Of a stretch of 37,180 nt of DNA, positions 7,735 to 15,712 are shown in pieces. The stretch is from Candidatus Zambryskibacteria bacterium RIFCSPLOWO2_02_FULL_39_26 (GTDB lineage Bacteria; Patescibacteriota; Minisyncoccia; Phycocordibacterales; DATDWN01): NCBI GenBank assembly GCA_001825395.1, contig MHWN01000008.1, positions 11,489 to 48,668 on the forward strand, read 5' to 3'. The position numbers were made by a program, and so were the translations under genes. The notes under the pieces were generated by a model, which saw only the letters and a list, made by a program, of their open reading frames with translations, made no database searches and had not been told where the DNA came from. Numbering within the stretch: the first letter of the stretch is position 1; every line of letters starts with the position of its first letter.

Positions 7735-8940
7735 ATGTCTATTTTGTCTTTTTTTAGAAAGAAGGAAGATGAACTGTCTATTTTGCTTGATATAGGCAAT
7801 GGGAGCATAAACGGCGCCATAGTTTTATTCACCAAAAACAAAATCCCGAGATTTATCTTTACGGGGGAAGTGCCTTTTTCAATACCTCTGCAACCAAGCG
7901 CCCCTGAACTATCGGCTGAAATGAAAATATTGCTTAACAAAATATTGGACTATTTGATAAAAAACGGTTTAAGCAAAATGACATTTGCAAAAAAAATAGA
8001 AAAAGTTTTAGTAACATTTTCTTCGCCCTGGTTCGCCTTAAAAACTAAACACATAAATCTGGTCCAACAAAATTATTTTCTTATCACTAAAGATTTTTTA
8101 GACGATATTATTGAAAAAGAAAAAAAAGTTTTTGAAAAATTGCTTTCTGGCGAAGATTCTCCGAACAAATCGTTTGAAATAGTTGAGAAGAGCATTGTTC
8201 ACACAAAGATAAACGGATATGAAATGAGCAACAGCCTTGGAAGAAAAACTAAAAATTTTGACGCCTACCTGTGCTTGTCCGTTGTGGGCAAGTCAACCAT
8301 AGACATCGTCCACAATGCCATACTAAAAAACAGCCATATTCCTGCGGACATGGTTTCTATCCACACTTTTCCGGTTGTTTCATTTATTGTAGTCAGAGAT
8401 ATTTTTTCCGCCAATTCTGATTTTATTATAATGGACATAACCGGCGAGGTGACGGATTTAACGCTGGTTGAAGATAATGTTGTCATCAAATCCATTTCCA
8501 TGCCTTCAGGCAGAAATTTCATTATCCGTCAAATAGCCAAGAAACTTGATCTGTCCGCTGAAATAGCCGAATCCAATCTTCACTTATACGCCGAAGGCAA
8601 ACTTGACGAAAAAACCAAAATCCAAATACAAACAATTCTTCTGGATGTTGAGAAGGAATGGTCCATTTATTTGGAAAGCGCCATTCAAGAATTTTCGTCG
8701 CAAAAAAATATTCCTTCAACTGTTTATTTGACCGTTGATTCGGATGTAGCCCCAATATATAAAGATTTTTTAAGTTTAGTAAAAACCGATTCTACGGCCG
8801 AATTTCGAAAAAATATGAACTTAATCCATATAAATAAAGAAACGCTTTCGCATTTCTATGAAACCCAAATGGAGGTGGAAGTAAATGAATTTATGGCTAT
8901 ACTTGCTGTCTTTTACAATAAACTGTTTCAAGACAAATAA
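7735..8940 (+). CDS. PilM/FtsA-like actin-fold ATPase
   Basis: This 401-residue protein has the actin/HSP70-type phosphate-1 motif near the N-terminus (LLDIGNGSINGAIVLF) and a second phosphate-type motif in the middle (FIIMDITGEVTDLTLVE), followed by SMPSGRNFIIRQIA. The layout matches the FtsA/PilM/SHS2 group of membrane-associated actin-like proteins. PilM members organise type IV pilus or secretion platforms on the cytoplasmic side. It begins 5 nt after alaS and is followed by the baseplate-J-like membrane protein. No pilus genes are visible in the window, so assignment to a pilus rather than to division is uncertain. Confidence 0.65.
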   Translation: MSILSFFRKKEDELSILLDIGNGSINGAIVLFTKNKIPRFIFTGEVPFSIPLQPSAPELSAEMKILLNKILDYLIKNGLSKMTFAKKIEKVLVTFSSPWFALKTKHINLVQQNYFLITKDFLDDIIEKEKKVFEKLLSGEDSPNKSFEIVEKSIVHTKINGYEMSNSLGRKTKNFDAYLCLSVVGKSTIDIVHNAILKNSHIPADMVSIHTFPVVSFIVVRDIFSANSDFIIMDITGEVTDLTLVEDNVVIKSISMPSGRNFIIRQIAKKLDLSAEIAESNLHLYAEGKLDEKTKIQIQTILLDVEKEWSIYLESAIQEFSSQKNIPSTVYLTVDSDVAPIYKDFLSLVKTDSTAEFRKNMNLIHINKETLSHFYETQMEVEVNEFMAILAVFYNKLFQDK

Positions 8941-8942
8941 AG

Positions 8943-8971
8943 TGGACAAATATTTTTTCTGGAGTTAAAAT
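8943..8971 (+). promoter_or_regulatory. Promoter of the baseplate-J-like gene
   Basis: TGGACA, a 17-nt spacer, TAAAAT at 8966-8971, then 9 nt to the ATG at 8981. The predicted leader is 2-4 nt, nearly leaderless. Confidence 0.45.
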
Positions 8972-8980
8972 AGAAACTGA

Positions 8981-10381
8981 ATGAAAAAAAATATAGTACA
9001 AGACGTCATACCTCCGAAGAAATCTATTCGTAATGTAATATTACCGAACAGAACAGCTGGTTTAGAACTGCAACCGGGGCAGGATTTGACTTATAAAAAT
9101 ACCAAACTACCAAAAATCAAAAAAGAAACTGTAAAAGAAGACGACTTTGTCCGTCCTGTGGTTATTGACGATAAACCTTCTAAAATAACAGAAACTCCGA
9201 CTTACCAGTATGACTATGATCAGCCGAAAAAGTCTGGCAAAAAAATATTGTACTTTTCCGTTTTGGTATTCTTTTTGGCGGCCGCTTTCGGCCTTTCGGC
9301 CTTTTTCAAAAGTGCCGAGATACGAGTTAGTCCCAAACAAGAAACTAAAACCGCGGACGAAATTTTTACTGCAAAAAAAGACGTTTCTGTTTCAGACTTG
9401 AGTTACCAAGTAGTTACTATTTCAAAAGATGTAGAGAAAACGGTTGAGGCTACGGGGGAAGAAGAGGTTTCAAAAAAAGCTCAAGGTAAAATTATCATAT
9501 ACAACAACTACAGTAGCCAATCGCAAAAATTGGTGGCAACCACCAGATTTGAAACGCCAGAGGGCATGGTCTTTAGATTGCCCAATGCGGTTACGGTGCC
9601 CGGCAGAGCGCTCAAAGACGGCAAGATGGTAGCGGGTAGCATTGAAGTTATTGTGGAAGCGGATAAGGCTGGTCCAAATTATAACGTTGGATTGAAGGAT
9701 TTCACTATTCCTGGATTCAAGGGAGACCCGCGATTTAACTCAATTTACGCTAGATCCAAAACAGAAATGACTGGCGGTTTTGTCGGTGTCCAAAAAGTCG
9801 TTTCCAAGGAACTTGTCCAAGCAACCGACAAAGATTTGGAGGCATCCTTAAAAAATTCCCTCTCTAAAGATATTATTGCTCAAATTCCAGCAAATTATAT
9901 TCTGTATCCAAATAGCATTTCCTATAGTTTAGAGCCGACTATTCAAGAAGATTCAGCGACAGAAAATTCCTTTTTCAAGCAGAACGCAATTTTGAGAAAA
10001 AAAGGGACGGCAAGTGCCGTTATATTTGATAAGGGGGCGTTGTCTCGGGCTATATTGGCCAAAATTTCTCCCGAAGTGACAGGTGAGGTTGTTAAAATCA
10101 ATAATCTTGAAACGTTGGATTTTAAATATGTTGGAGAAACTCAAGAACCTAGCAGTGATTCACTAGTAACTTTCAGCTTAAAAGGCAATGTAAACATTAT
10201 CTGGGGGTTTGATGAGAATAAACTAAAATCCGATCTTTTGGGTTTATCAAAAAAGGAGGCAAAGACGGTTATTGGCACATATGGAACAATAAAAGAAGCC
10301 TGGGTAGAAACCAAACCATTTTGGAACCAAACTATACCTGAAAATCCAGAAAAAGTTACCCTCACAAATACCAGCAGTTAG
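8981..10381 (+). CDS. Baseplate J/gp47-like membrane protein
   Basis: This 466-residue protein has a charged ~85-residue cytoplasmic N-terminus, one membrane helix (ILYFSVLVFFLAAAFGLSAFF), and a large outer part. The outer part contains GKIIIYNNYSSQSQKLVATT, then FETPEGMVFRL, then VEADKAGPNYNVG, a sequence pattern of the Baseplate_J family commonly annotated in CPR genomes. Phage baseplate J proteins build the wedge of contractile tails. In CPR the anchored version is not tied to a complete phage structure, and no tail genes are nearby. It probably is an envelope or cell-surface assembly component. The family call is moderately sure; the role is not known. Confidence 0.65.
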   Translation: MKKNIVQDVIPPKKSIRNVILPNRTAGLELQPGQDLTYKNTKLPKIKKETVKEDDFVRPVVIDDKPSKITETPTYQYDYDQPKKSGKKILYFSVLVFFLAAAFGLSAFFKSAEIRVSPKQETKTADEIFTAKKDVSVSDLSYQVVTISKDVEKTVEATGEEEVSKKAQGKIIIYNNYSSQSQKLVATTRFETPEGMVFRLPNAVTVPGRALKDGKMVAGSIEVIVEADKAGPNYNVGLKDFTIPGFKGDPRFNSIYARSKTEMTGGFVGVQKVVSKELVQATDKDLEASLKNSLSKDIIAQIPANYILYPNSISYSLEPTIQEDSATENSFFKQNAILRKKGTASAVIFDKGALSRAILAKISPEVTGEVVKINNLETLDFKYVGETQEPSSDSLVTFSLKGNVNIIWGFDENKLKSDLLGLSKKEAKTVIGTYGTIKEAWVETKPFWNQTIPENPEKVTLTNTSS

Positions 10382-10386
10382 ACGGT

Positions 10387-10450
10387 TTGACGAAAGACTT
10401 TTATATCTGTTATGATATTTTTGTTATAAGAGAGCCGCTGTTTTAGCGGT
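10387..10450 (+). promoter_or_regulatory. infA promoter and leader hairpin
   Basis: TTGACG, an 18-nt spacer and TATGAT (10411-10416) precede infA. The leader, unlike that of most genes here, is about 35 nt and holds a hairpin GCCGCT-gtttt-AGCGGT at 10434-10450, ending 7 nt before the ATG. It has no T-run, so it may act on translation or stability. Confidence 0.5.
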
Positions 10451-10457
10451 CAAAATA

Positions 10458-10679
10458 ATGCGAAATCAAAATGAAAAAGATGAATTAATAGAGGCTCAAG
10501 TTATAGAGGCCTTACCAAATACTTTTTTTAAGGCAAAAAGAGATGATAGTGGTCAAGAAATATTAACTTATCTTTCCGGAAAAATGAGATTGCATCGTAT
10601 TAGAGTATTAATTGGTGACAAAGTTTTGGTGGAAATAGATCCATATGGGGGCAAAGGGAGGATAGTCAAAAGAATATAA
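10458..10679 (+). CDS. infA: Translation initiation factor IF-1
   Basis: IF-1 binds the 30S A site during initiation. The 73-residue protein has the S1/OB fold with EAQVIEALPNTFFKA, YLSGKMRLHRIRVLIGDKVLVEIDPY and GRIVKRI, all typical of bacterial IF-1, and normal length. It heads the rpmJ-rpsM-rpsK-rpsD-rpoA block in the standard order, but its own promoter and leader hairpin suggest it can be transcribed separately. Confidence 0.96.
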   Translation: MRNQNEKDELIEAQVIEALPNTFFKAKRDDSGQEILTYLSGKMRLHRIRVLIGDKVLVEIDPYGGKGRIVKRI

Positions 10680-10700
10680 GAAGTATTATGGCTTAAATAT

Positions 10701-10750
10701 TTGCTAATTTTTGCAAATAGTGTATATTAGCTAATGCACTTTTTAAAGTG
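10701..10750 (+). promoter_or_regulatory. Promoter and hairpin ahead of rpmJ
   Basis: TTGCTA, a 16-nt spacer and TATATT at 10723-10728, followed by a small hairpin CACTTT-tt-AAAGTG at 10737-10750. It could serve the ribosomal-protein block from rpmJ on. The hairpin resembles infA's in position. Confidence 0.4.
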
Positions 10751-10771
10751 ATAAAACCCCGTTAGAGACCG

Positions 10772-10888
10772 ATGAAAGTTAAATCTTCTGTAAAAAAAAT
10801 TTGTTCGCAATGCCAAATTGTCCGCAGAAAGGGCTATGTTTATGTTATTTGCAAGGCGAATGCGCGTCATAAACAAAGACAAGGTTAA
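10772..10888 (+). CDS. rpmJ: 50S ribosomal protein L36
   Basis: A 38-residue protein starting [20 protein letters not shown]. The zinc-ribbon ligands are Cys11, Cys14, Cys27 and His33, the classic zinc-binding form of L36. It lies in its usual place between infA and rpsM, and its TAA is followed within a few bases by the rpsM start. Confidence 0.96.
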   Translation: MKVKSSVKKICSQCQIVRRKGYVYVICKANARHKQRQG

Positions 10889-10898
10889 ATGAAAATTA

Positions 10899-11276
10899 AT
10901 GAGAATACTCGGAATAACATTACCGGAAAATAAACGCATAGAAATAGGGTTGACAGCCATTTATGGTGTTGGTCGGCCTTTGGCTCATACTATATTGGAC
11001 AAGGCCAAGGTGGCTTATGGCCTGAAGCCGAAAGACATCACTATCGCCGAGGAAAATGCCATCAGAAAAGTCATTGAAAGCTTTAAAATAGAGGGTGATT
11101 TAAAACGGGAAGTGTCCGGCAATATAAAAAGACTGAAGGATATTAAAACTTATCGCGGTAGCCGACATCAGAAAGGCCTACCGTCCAGAGGTCAGAGAAC
11201 CAAGACCAATGCCAGGACAAGACGTGGCGCTAGAAAAACAATGGGTACCGGTCGCAAGATAGCCGAGAAGAAATAA
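10899..11276 (+). CDS. rpsM: 30S ribosomal protein S13
   Basis: S13 sits in the 30S head and contacts the P-site tRNA and 50S. The 125-residue protein carries the helix-two-turn-helix motif (GLTAIYGVGRPLAHTIL) and the basic C-terminal tail with SRGQRTKTNARTRRG. Length is normal. An ATG at 10889 overlaps the end of rpmJ but is out of frame. There is no Shine-Dalgarno, in common with the rest of the block. Confidence 0.97.
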   Translation: MRILGITLPENKRIEIGLTAIYGVGRPLAHTILDKAKVAYGLKPKDITIAEENAIRKVIESFKIEGDLKREVSGNIKRLKDIKTYRGSRHQKGLPSRGQRTKTNARTRRGARKTMGTGRKIAEKK

Positions 11277-11286
11277 ATAAAAATTA

Positions 11287-11715
11287 ATGGGTAAAAAAAG
11301 AATCGTAAAAACAGAGGGAACAGTGGATGAGACAAAAAGTCCGATTGTTTCAAGTGTCTCAAAAAAGAAAGTGGAAGTGGGAAGGCTTTATGTGGAGTCA
11401 ACATACAACAATACAAAAATTATTCTAACTGATGCCAAAGGCAATGTTTTAGCCACTTCTTCAAGCGGTTCTATCGGTTTTAAGGGAGCCAAAAAAGGCA
11501 CTCCATTTGCCGCCGCTAAGGTTGGTGAAGTAGTGGGCGGTAAAGCTTCCACTATGGGTATGAAAGAAGTGGCTGTTATTGTCAAAGGAGTCGGCTCGGG
11601 CCGCGAGTCGGGAATACGCGGTTTTATATCAAAAGGCATAAACATTACTTCCATAAAGGATGTCACGCCCGTTCCGCACAATGGACCGAAACCAAAGAAG
11701 CCGCGTCGGGTTTAG
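11287..11715 (+). CDS. rpsK: 30S ribosomal protein S11
   Basis: S11 forms the 30S platform beside 16S helix 23/24. The 142-residue protein has GRLYVESTYNNTKIILTDA, SSGSIGFKGAKKGTPFAA and the C-terminal ITSIKDVTPVPHNG with KPKKPRRV, all conserved. A lysine-rich ~30-residue N-terminal extension precedes the core. It begins 10 nt after rpsM. Confidence 0.97.
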   Translation: MGKKRIVKTEGTVDETKSPIVSSVSKKKVEVGRLYVESTYNNTKIILTDAKGNVLATSSSGSIGFKGAKKGTPFAAAKVGEVVGGKASTMGMKEVAVIVKGVGSGRESGIRGFISKGINITSIKDVTPVPHNGPKPKKPRRV

Positions 11716-11753
11716 TTTAGAAATTAGAAATTGAAAATTAGAAATTATTTTTT

Positions 11754-12362
11754 ATGATTATAGGACCAAAATACAAAATAGCAAGAAGACTGGGCGCGCC
11801 AATATTTGAGAAGACACAAACTCAAAAATACATTCTTCATTTGGAAAGAAAGGGTAAAAAGAAAGGATTTTCAAAACCGAAATCTGAATTTGGTATTCAA
11901 ATGAACGAAAAACAAAAAGCCAGATTTACTTACGCTCTTTCAGAAAGACAATTTTCAAATTATGTTAGAGAGGCCCTTTTAAAGAAAAAAGCTAACGTCC
12001 CCCAAACTATTTTTGAGTTTTTGGAGTCACGCTTGGACAACGTTGTCTGGAGAATCGGATTCTCCGGAACCCGGCTAGGAAGCCGCCAACTGGTCTCACA
12101 CGGCCATATTTCGGTAAATGGCAAGAGAGTAAATACTCCCGGAATGCGTTTGAAAATAGGGGATAGAATTGAAATAGCCGGTCGATCCATAGTAAAACCA
12201 ATCTTTATTGACTTGGATGAAAAATTAAAAAACACCAATGCGCCTTCCTGGATTAAATTTGACCCAGCAAAAAAGATGGCGGAAATACAAAATAAACCGC
12301 AATATTTAAAAAATGAAAATATGTTTGATTTGAATGCCGTTATCGAATTTTATAGCCGTTAG
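11754..12362 (+). CDS. rpsD: 30S ribosomal protein S4
   Basis: S4 nucleates assembly of the 30S body. The 202-residue protein shows the S4 RNA-binding domain (ESRLDNVVWRIGFSGTRLGSRQLVSHGHISVNGKRVNTP) and the C-terminal PQYLKNENMFDLNAVIEFYSR. The 38-nt spacer before it is a run of AAATTAGAAATT-like words with no recognisable signal. It begins with a short N-terminus lacking the usual CR-rich zinc motif, like many non-zinc S4 versions. Confidence 0.96.
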   Translation: MIIGPKYKIARRLGAPIFEKTQTQKYILHLERKGKKKGFSKPKSEFGIQMNEKQKARFTYALSERQFSNYVREALLKKKANVPQTIFEFLESRLDNVVWRIGFSGTRLGSRQLVSHGHISVNGKRVNTPGMRLKIGDRIEIAGRSIVKPIFIDLDEKLKNTNAPSWIKFDPAKKMAEIQNKPQYLKNENMFDLNAVIEFYSR

Positions 12363-12454
12363 GATAGTAATTGGTAGCCAGCATTCAAGCTACTTGCTAC
12401 TAATTGTTAAATAGTGTATATTATTATCCGCTTTAATTTTATAATTTTTAACTT

Positions 12455-12460
12455 TATAAT
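12455..12460 (+). promoter_or_regulatory. -10 element before rpoA
   Basis: A perfect TATAAT with 8 nt to the rpoA ATG at 12469, inside a very AT-rich 106-bp gap. No clear -35 is visible. It predicts a leaderless or near-leaderless rpoA transcript in addition to read-through from rpsD. Confidence 0.45.
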
Positions 12461-12468
12461 TTATTTAT

Positions 12469-13422
12469 ATGTCTGATTATACAATCGTTTTACCATCAAA
12501 ACCCAGAATTGTTTCCGAGGCAGATTTTTCAGGTAGTTACGAAATTGATGGTCTTTATCCCGGTTACGGGCATACGCTTGGCAATTCACTCCGAAGAATT
12601 ATTCTCTCATCTTTGCCGGGGTCGGCAGTGACAAAAGTCAAAATAGCCGGCATTTCCCATGAGTTTTCGGTTATTCCGGGGATTAAAGAGGACGCCATTA
12701 CTATACTTCTGCACTTGAAGAAAATTAGATTTCAAGTGATAGGCGACGAGCCGCAAATCCTGACACTAAAAGTTAAAGGTGTTAAAGACGTTACAGCTAG
12801 CGATATAAAATTGCCGGCTGGAGTAGAAATATTGAATCCGGAACAGCTGATTGCCACTCTTACAGAAAAAAATGCTGAACTTGATATGGAAATAACTGTC
12901 CAGAAAGGTTTGGGTTTCGTTTCAAAAGAAGAACTTGAAAAAAATCGAATTGATATCGGGCAAATAACTCTTGATGCTATTTTCACTCCGATAAGACGAG
13001 TGAGTTATGAGGTTGACAACATGCGCGTCGGGGACAGAACGGATTTCAACCGCTTGAAGATATTCATTGAAACGGATGGCACTTTGACGCCAAAAGAAGC
13101 TCTGGAAAAGTCCATAGAAACAATGATAAACCAACTTAAAGCCATAATTGGCTTCAAAGAAGAAGAGGTCATTCTGCCTTCAAACAGTAAAGAGGAACCG
13201 GTTAAAAAAGCAATGGATGATGAAGATTTACTAAAAACTCGCATTGATACTCTAAATCTTTCGGCCAGAACTTCTAACGCTCTTTCAAACGCCAACATCC
13301 GCACTGTCGGAGGTTTAGCCAGAAAAAAGGAGAAAGATATATTGGAAATTGACGGATTGGGAGCCAAAGGTCTGGCAGAAATCAAAGAAGTTTTAGCAAC
13401 ATTCGGATTGACACTGAAATAA
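12469..13422 (+). CDS. rpoA: DNA-directed RNA polymerase subunit alpha
   Basis: RpoA dimerises to nucleate core polymerase and its C-terminal domain contacts activators and UP elements. The 317-residue protein has the N-terminal dimerisation domain (GYGHTLGNSLRRIILSSLPG), the insert domain, and a full C-terminal domain with two HhH motifs (NLSARTSNALSNANIRTVG and ILEIDGLGAKGLAEIKEVL). Length is normal. It ends one base before rplQ. Confidence 0.97.
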   Translation: MSDYTIVLPSKPRIVSEADFSGSYEIDGLYPGYGHTLGNSLRRIILSSLPGSAVTKVKIAGISHEFSVIPGIKEDAITILLHLKKIRFQVIGDEPQILTLKVKGVKDVTASDIKLPAGVEILNPEQLIATLTEKNAELDMEITVQKGLGFVSKEELEKNRIDIGQITLDAIFTPIRRVSYEVDNMRVGDRTDFNRLKIFIETDGTLTPKEALEKSIETMINQLKAIIGFKEEEVILPSNSKEEPVKKAMDDEDLLKTRIDTLNLSARTSNALSNANIRTVGGLARKKEKDILEIDGLGAKGLAEIKEVLATFGLTLK

Positions 13423-13423
13423 A

Positions 13424-13771
13424 ATGAGACACAGTAGAGCCAAGAGAAAATTCGGTCGGATAAGAAAAGTCAGAACAGCGCTTTTGAAATCTCTCGCCTT
13501 ATCGTTGGTTTTGAATGAAAAGATAAAAACCACTGAAGCAAAGGCCAAAGAACTCCGACCTTTTGTAGAAAAACTCATTACTTCAAGCAGAGTCGGCGGT
13601 CTGGCCCAAAGAAGAAATTTGATTTCAAAAATCGGTATTTCAGGAGCGGAAAAAATAATAAAGGATTTGTCACCAAAATACGCAAAACGTAGTGGGGGAT
13701 TCACTCGAATCACTAAATTGCCGCAGAGACTATCAGATGGCAGTCCTATGGCCGTGATTGAGTTCGTTTAA
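13424..13771 (+). CDS. rplQ: 50S ribosomal protein L17
   Basis: L17 lies near the peptide exit tunnel. The 115-residue protein begins MRHSRAKRKFGRIRKVRTAL and ends with the typical YAKRSGGFTRITKLPQRLSD and MAVIEFV. It starts one base after the rpoA stop, as in most bacteria. Confidence 0.97.
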   Translation: MRHSRAKRKFGRIRKVRTALLKSLALSLVLNEKIKTTEAKAKELRPFVEKLITSSRVGGLAQRRNLISKIGISGAEKIIKDLSPKYAKRSGGFTRITKLPQRLSDGSPMAVIEFV

Positions 13772-13790
13772 CTTTATAAACTTTTAACTC

Positions 13791-14138
13791 ATGACAAAAC
13801 ACGTAATTGACGCCCAAAACAAGAAAATTGGCAGAGTGGCTACAGAAGCGGCAGTTTTACTTATGGGTAAAAACTTATTAACGTTCGCAAGAAATACTGT
13901 TCCGGATGTAAAAGTGGAAATAAAAAACACCTCAAAAGCTCTGATAGACGAGAAAAAGAAATTACAAAAAACTTATAGCAGATATTCCGGTTACCCGGGA
14001 GGATTAAAGAAACTTACAATGGCGGAAATTATCGCCAAAAAAGGTTACGGTCAGCTTTTTAGGGAAGCCGTTTCGGGCATGCTTCCTAAAAACAAATTAC
14101 GACAAAAAATGATGAACAATCTTATAGTCAATGAATAA
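13791..14138 (+). CDS. rplM: 50S ribosomal protein L13
   Basis: L13 is an early 50S assembly protein. The 115-residue protein has VIDAQNKKIGRVATEAAVLLMGKN and the C-terminal MLPKNKLRQKMMNNLIV. It is shorter than the ~142-residue E. coli protein, mainly through the N-terminus and middle. It is followed two bases later by rpsI, the universal L13-S9 pair. Confidence 0.95.
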   Translation: MTKHVIDAQNKKIGRVATEAAVLLMGKNLLTFARNTVPDVKVEIKNTSKALIDEKKKLQKTYSRYSGYPGGLKKLTMAEIIAKKGYGQLFREAVSGMLPKNKLRQKMMNNLIVNE

Positions 14139-14140
14139 TT

Positions 14141-14539
14141 ATGGATAAAATAACTGAAAAATACATTGAAGCGGTTGGACGGAGAAAAACTTCTGTAGCT
14201 AGAGTACGCCTAACTCCAAGTCCCAAAACTACTTTTTCTATAAATAACAAAGAGCTTGAAAGCTATTTCACAACACAAGAGTTGCAAACCATCGCCAAAC
14301 AACCTTTCGCTGAAATTCCTCTAAAATTTAAAGTCTCAGCAAGAATATCGGGTGGGGGGATACATTCCCAAGCAGAGGCACTTAGACATGGCGTAGCCAG
14401 AGCATTGATTGGACACAAAGGAGAATTGCGAAAAACTTTGAAAAAAGCGGGATACCTCAAGCGTGATTCTCGGGCAAAAGAGCGTCGTAAATTCGGTTTG
14501 AAGAAGGCAAGGAAAGCTCCAAAGTGGTCCAAACGATAA
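14141..14539 (+). CDS. rpsI: 30S ribosomal protein S9
   Basis: S9 reaches the P-site tRNA with its C-terminal tail. The 132-residue protein has YIEAVGRRKTSVARVRL, the GGGIHSQAEALRHGVARAL motif and the conserved C-terminus ERRKFGLKKARKAPKWSKR ending in the invariant arginine. It ends the ribosomal block; a hairpin with ACTTGGA arms follows 10 nt later. Confidence 0.97.
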   Translation: MDKITEKYIEAVGRRKTSVARVRLTPSPKTTFSINNKELESYFTTQELQTIAKQPFAEIPLKFKVSARISGGGIHSQAEALRHGVARALIGHKGELRKTLKKAGYLKRDSRAKERRKFGLKKARKAPKWSKR

Positions 14540-14548
14540 AATAATGAG

Positions 14549-14571
14549 ACTTGGACACCCCGTTTCCAAGT
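14549..14571. repeat. ACTTGGA hairpin, degenerate copy of the palindromic element
   Basis: ACTTGGA at 14549-14555 and TCCAAGT at 14565-14571 with a 9-nt loop. The tail that follows has a TTTT, so it may serve as a weak terminator for rpsI. The arms match the palindromes at 15534 and 34026. Confidence 0.5.
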
Positions 14572-14622
14572 GTATTTTGTAAAGAAAAACCGCCATATGT
14601 GTGTGCACATTATCTTGTCCGT

Positions 14623-14650
14623 TTGAATTAGTAATTTTTCATGTTATAAT
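14623..14650 (+). promoter_or_regulatory. grpE promoter, extended -10
   Basis: TTGAAT, a 16-nt spacer, then TGtTATAAT with the hexamer at 14645-14650 and 8 nt to the ATG at 14659. There is no Shine-Dalgarno, so the mRNA is predicted leaderless. No CIRCE element is seen. Confidence 0.6.
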
Positions 14651-14658
14651 GTGCAAAT

Positions 14659-15246
14659 ATGACTGACAAAGATGAACAAAAAGATACAGAGCTTGAAGTA
14701 AATACCGACCCAGGGGACGACATAGTCCTTGAAGATAACACCGAGGTAACTGGAGCTGACTACAAGGTCAAGGTAGACAAACTCAAAGCTAAAATCAAGG
14801 AGCTGGAGAAGAAAAACCACGAGCTTTTGGATGGTTGGCAGAGGGATAAGGCCGATTTTATCAATACCAGAAAACGGGACGATGAAGCTAAAAAACAGTT
14901 TTTGAAATTCTCAAAAGCCGAAATTATCAGTGAGCTTATTCCTGTTCTTGATTCATTTGACGGAGCTTTTAAAAACAAAGAAGCTTGGGGGAAAGTGGAT
15001 AAAAACTGGCGGATGGGAGTGGAATTTATTCACACCCAGCTTTCAAATATTTTGAGTCAACACGATCTGAAAGTCATAAATCCCATAGGGTTACCCTATA
15101 TATCGTCGCGAGATGAGGCGATAGAAAATATAAAAGTTGACAACGAAGCAGATGAGGGTAAAATACTGGAGGTAGTGCAGGTGGGGTATGAATTAAACGG
15201 TAAGGAAATACGCCCACCGAAGGTTAAGGTTGGTCATTACGAATAA
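14659..15246 (+). CDS. grpE: Nucleotide exchange factor GrpE
   Basis: GrpE releases ADP from DnaK. The 195-residue protein has an acidic disordered N-terminus (about 1-35), a long coiled coil (KVKVDKLKAKIKELEKKNHELLDGWQRDKADFINTRKR), a central region FSKAEIISELIPVLDSFDGAF, and the C-terminal beta-domain GYELNGKEIRPPKVKVGHY. This matches the family in length and order. It heads a grpE-dnaK-dnaJ group whose members are separated by small unrelated genes. Confidence 0.94.
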   Translation: MTDKDEQKDTELEVNTDPGDDIVLEDNTEVTGADYKVKVDKLKAKIKELEKKNHELLDGWQRDKADFINTRKRDDEAKKQFLKFSKAEIISELIPVLDSFDGAFKNKEAWGKVDKNWRMGVEFIHTQLSNILSQHDLKVINPIGLPYISSRDEAIENIKVDNEADEGKILEVVQVGYELNGKEIRPPKVKVGHYE

Positions 15247-15261
15247 TCACCCACCAATCAC

Positions 15262-15327
15262 ACGAAATATACACGAATCTTACGAATAAATGCATCATTC
15301 GTTATGATTCGTGGGGATTCATTCGTG
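15262..15327. repeat. ACGAAT repeat, copy 3, in inverted arrangement
   Basis: ACGAA and ACGAAT units at 15262, 15273 and 15282 face ATTCGT units at 15297, 15307 and 15321. This gives an imperfect hairpin between grpE and the next small gene. Other copies are direct arrays. Confidence 0.65.
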
Positions 15328-15336
15328 GGTAATAAT

Positions 15337-15636
15337 ATGCAAATAATAGAATCAAATAGTAAAATTGTTGAAAAAGTACTTAGAGATAAAGAAGGACGAC
15401 TTGTTCGTGCTAGTTTTCAGATTTATGAAGTGGCGGGACGAGTCAAGGCGAGACTTATTTATTTTACATATATTGAAACTCTAAAAGGAGCTGTTTTAAG
15501 TCTATCTAGTCTCATAAAACCTAAAATTGTCCGACTTGGAAGCCAGGCTTCCAAGTTGAGATTTGTGTCTCCATATTTTACAACTGACACACTAACTTTT
15601 AGTGGCTCTAAACCCAGAGCACCAACTTTTAGATAA
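15337..15636 (+). CDS. Small hypothetical protein with repeat-derived tail
   Basis: This 99-residue protein is not assigned. The first ~60 residues (MQIIESNSKIVEKVLRDKEG onward) look like a genuine folded domain with alternating charge and a beta-like YEVAGRVKARLIYFTYIETL. The remaining ~35 residues are encoded by the ACTTGGAAGC palindrome (RLGSQASKL) and by a pair of near-identical CAACTTTTAG-like words around a small GCTCT/AGAGC hairpin. They therefore look like added repeat sequence rather than conserved protein. The ATG at 15337 is preferred over 15304 because the earlier codons lie in the ACGAAT repeat. It lies between grpE and dnaK without an evident chaperone link. Confidence 0.55.
   Translation: MQIIESNSKIVEKVLRDKEGRLVRASFQIYEVAGRVKARLIYFTYIETLKGAVLSLSSLIKPKIVRLGSQASKLRFVSPYFTTDTLTFSGSKPRAPTFR
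15534..15556. repeat. Palindromic element, copy inside the small gene
   Basis: ACTTGGAAGCC and GGCTTCCAAGT around a single A, perfect 11-bp arms. It lies within a reading frame and encodes RLGSQASKL. It shares its arm sequence with the palindrome in aspS at 34026-34052. Confidence 0.8.
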
Positions 15637-15642
15637 GAGAAA

Positions 15643-15672
15643 CCCGGTAGTAGAGCAAAGCTCACTACCGGG
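15643..15672 (-). terminator. Terminator of the minus-strand small gene
   Basis: CCCGGTAGT and ACTACCGGG arms with a GAGC/GCTC inner helix. On the minus strand the hairpin is followed by TTTCTCTTAT, a moderate U-tract, 40 nt after the stop at 15713. Confidence 0.6.
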
Positions 15673-15712
15673 CGTATCGCCGAGTGCTTTTATTGGCAGG
15701 TTCTCGGTGGTG

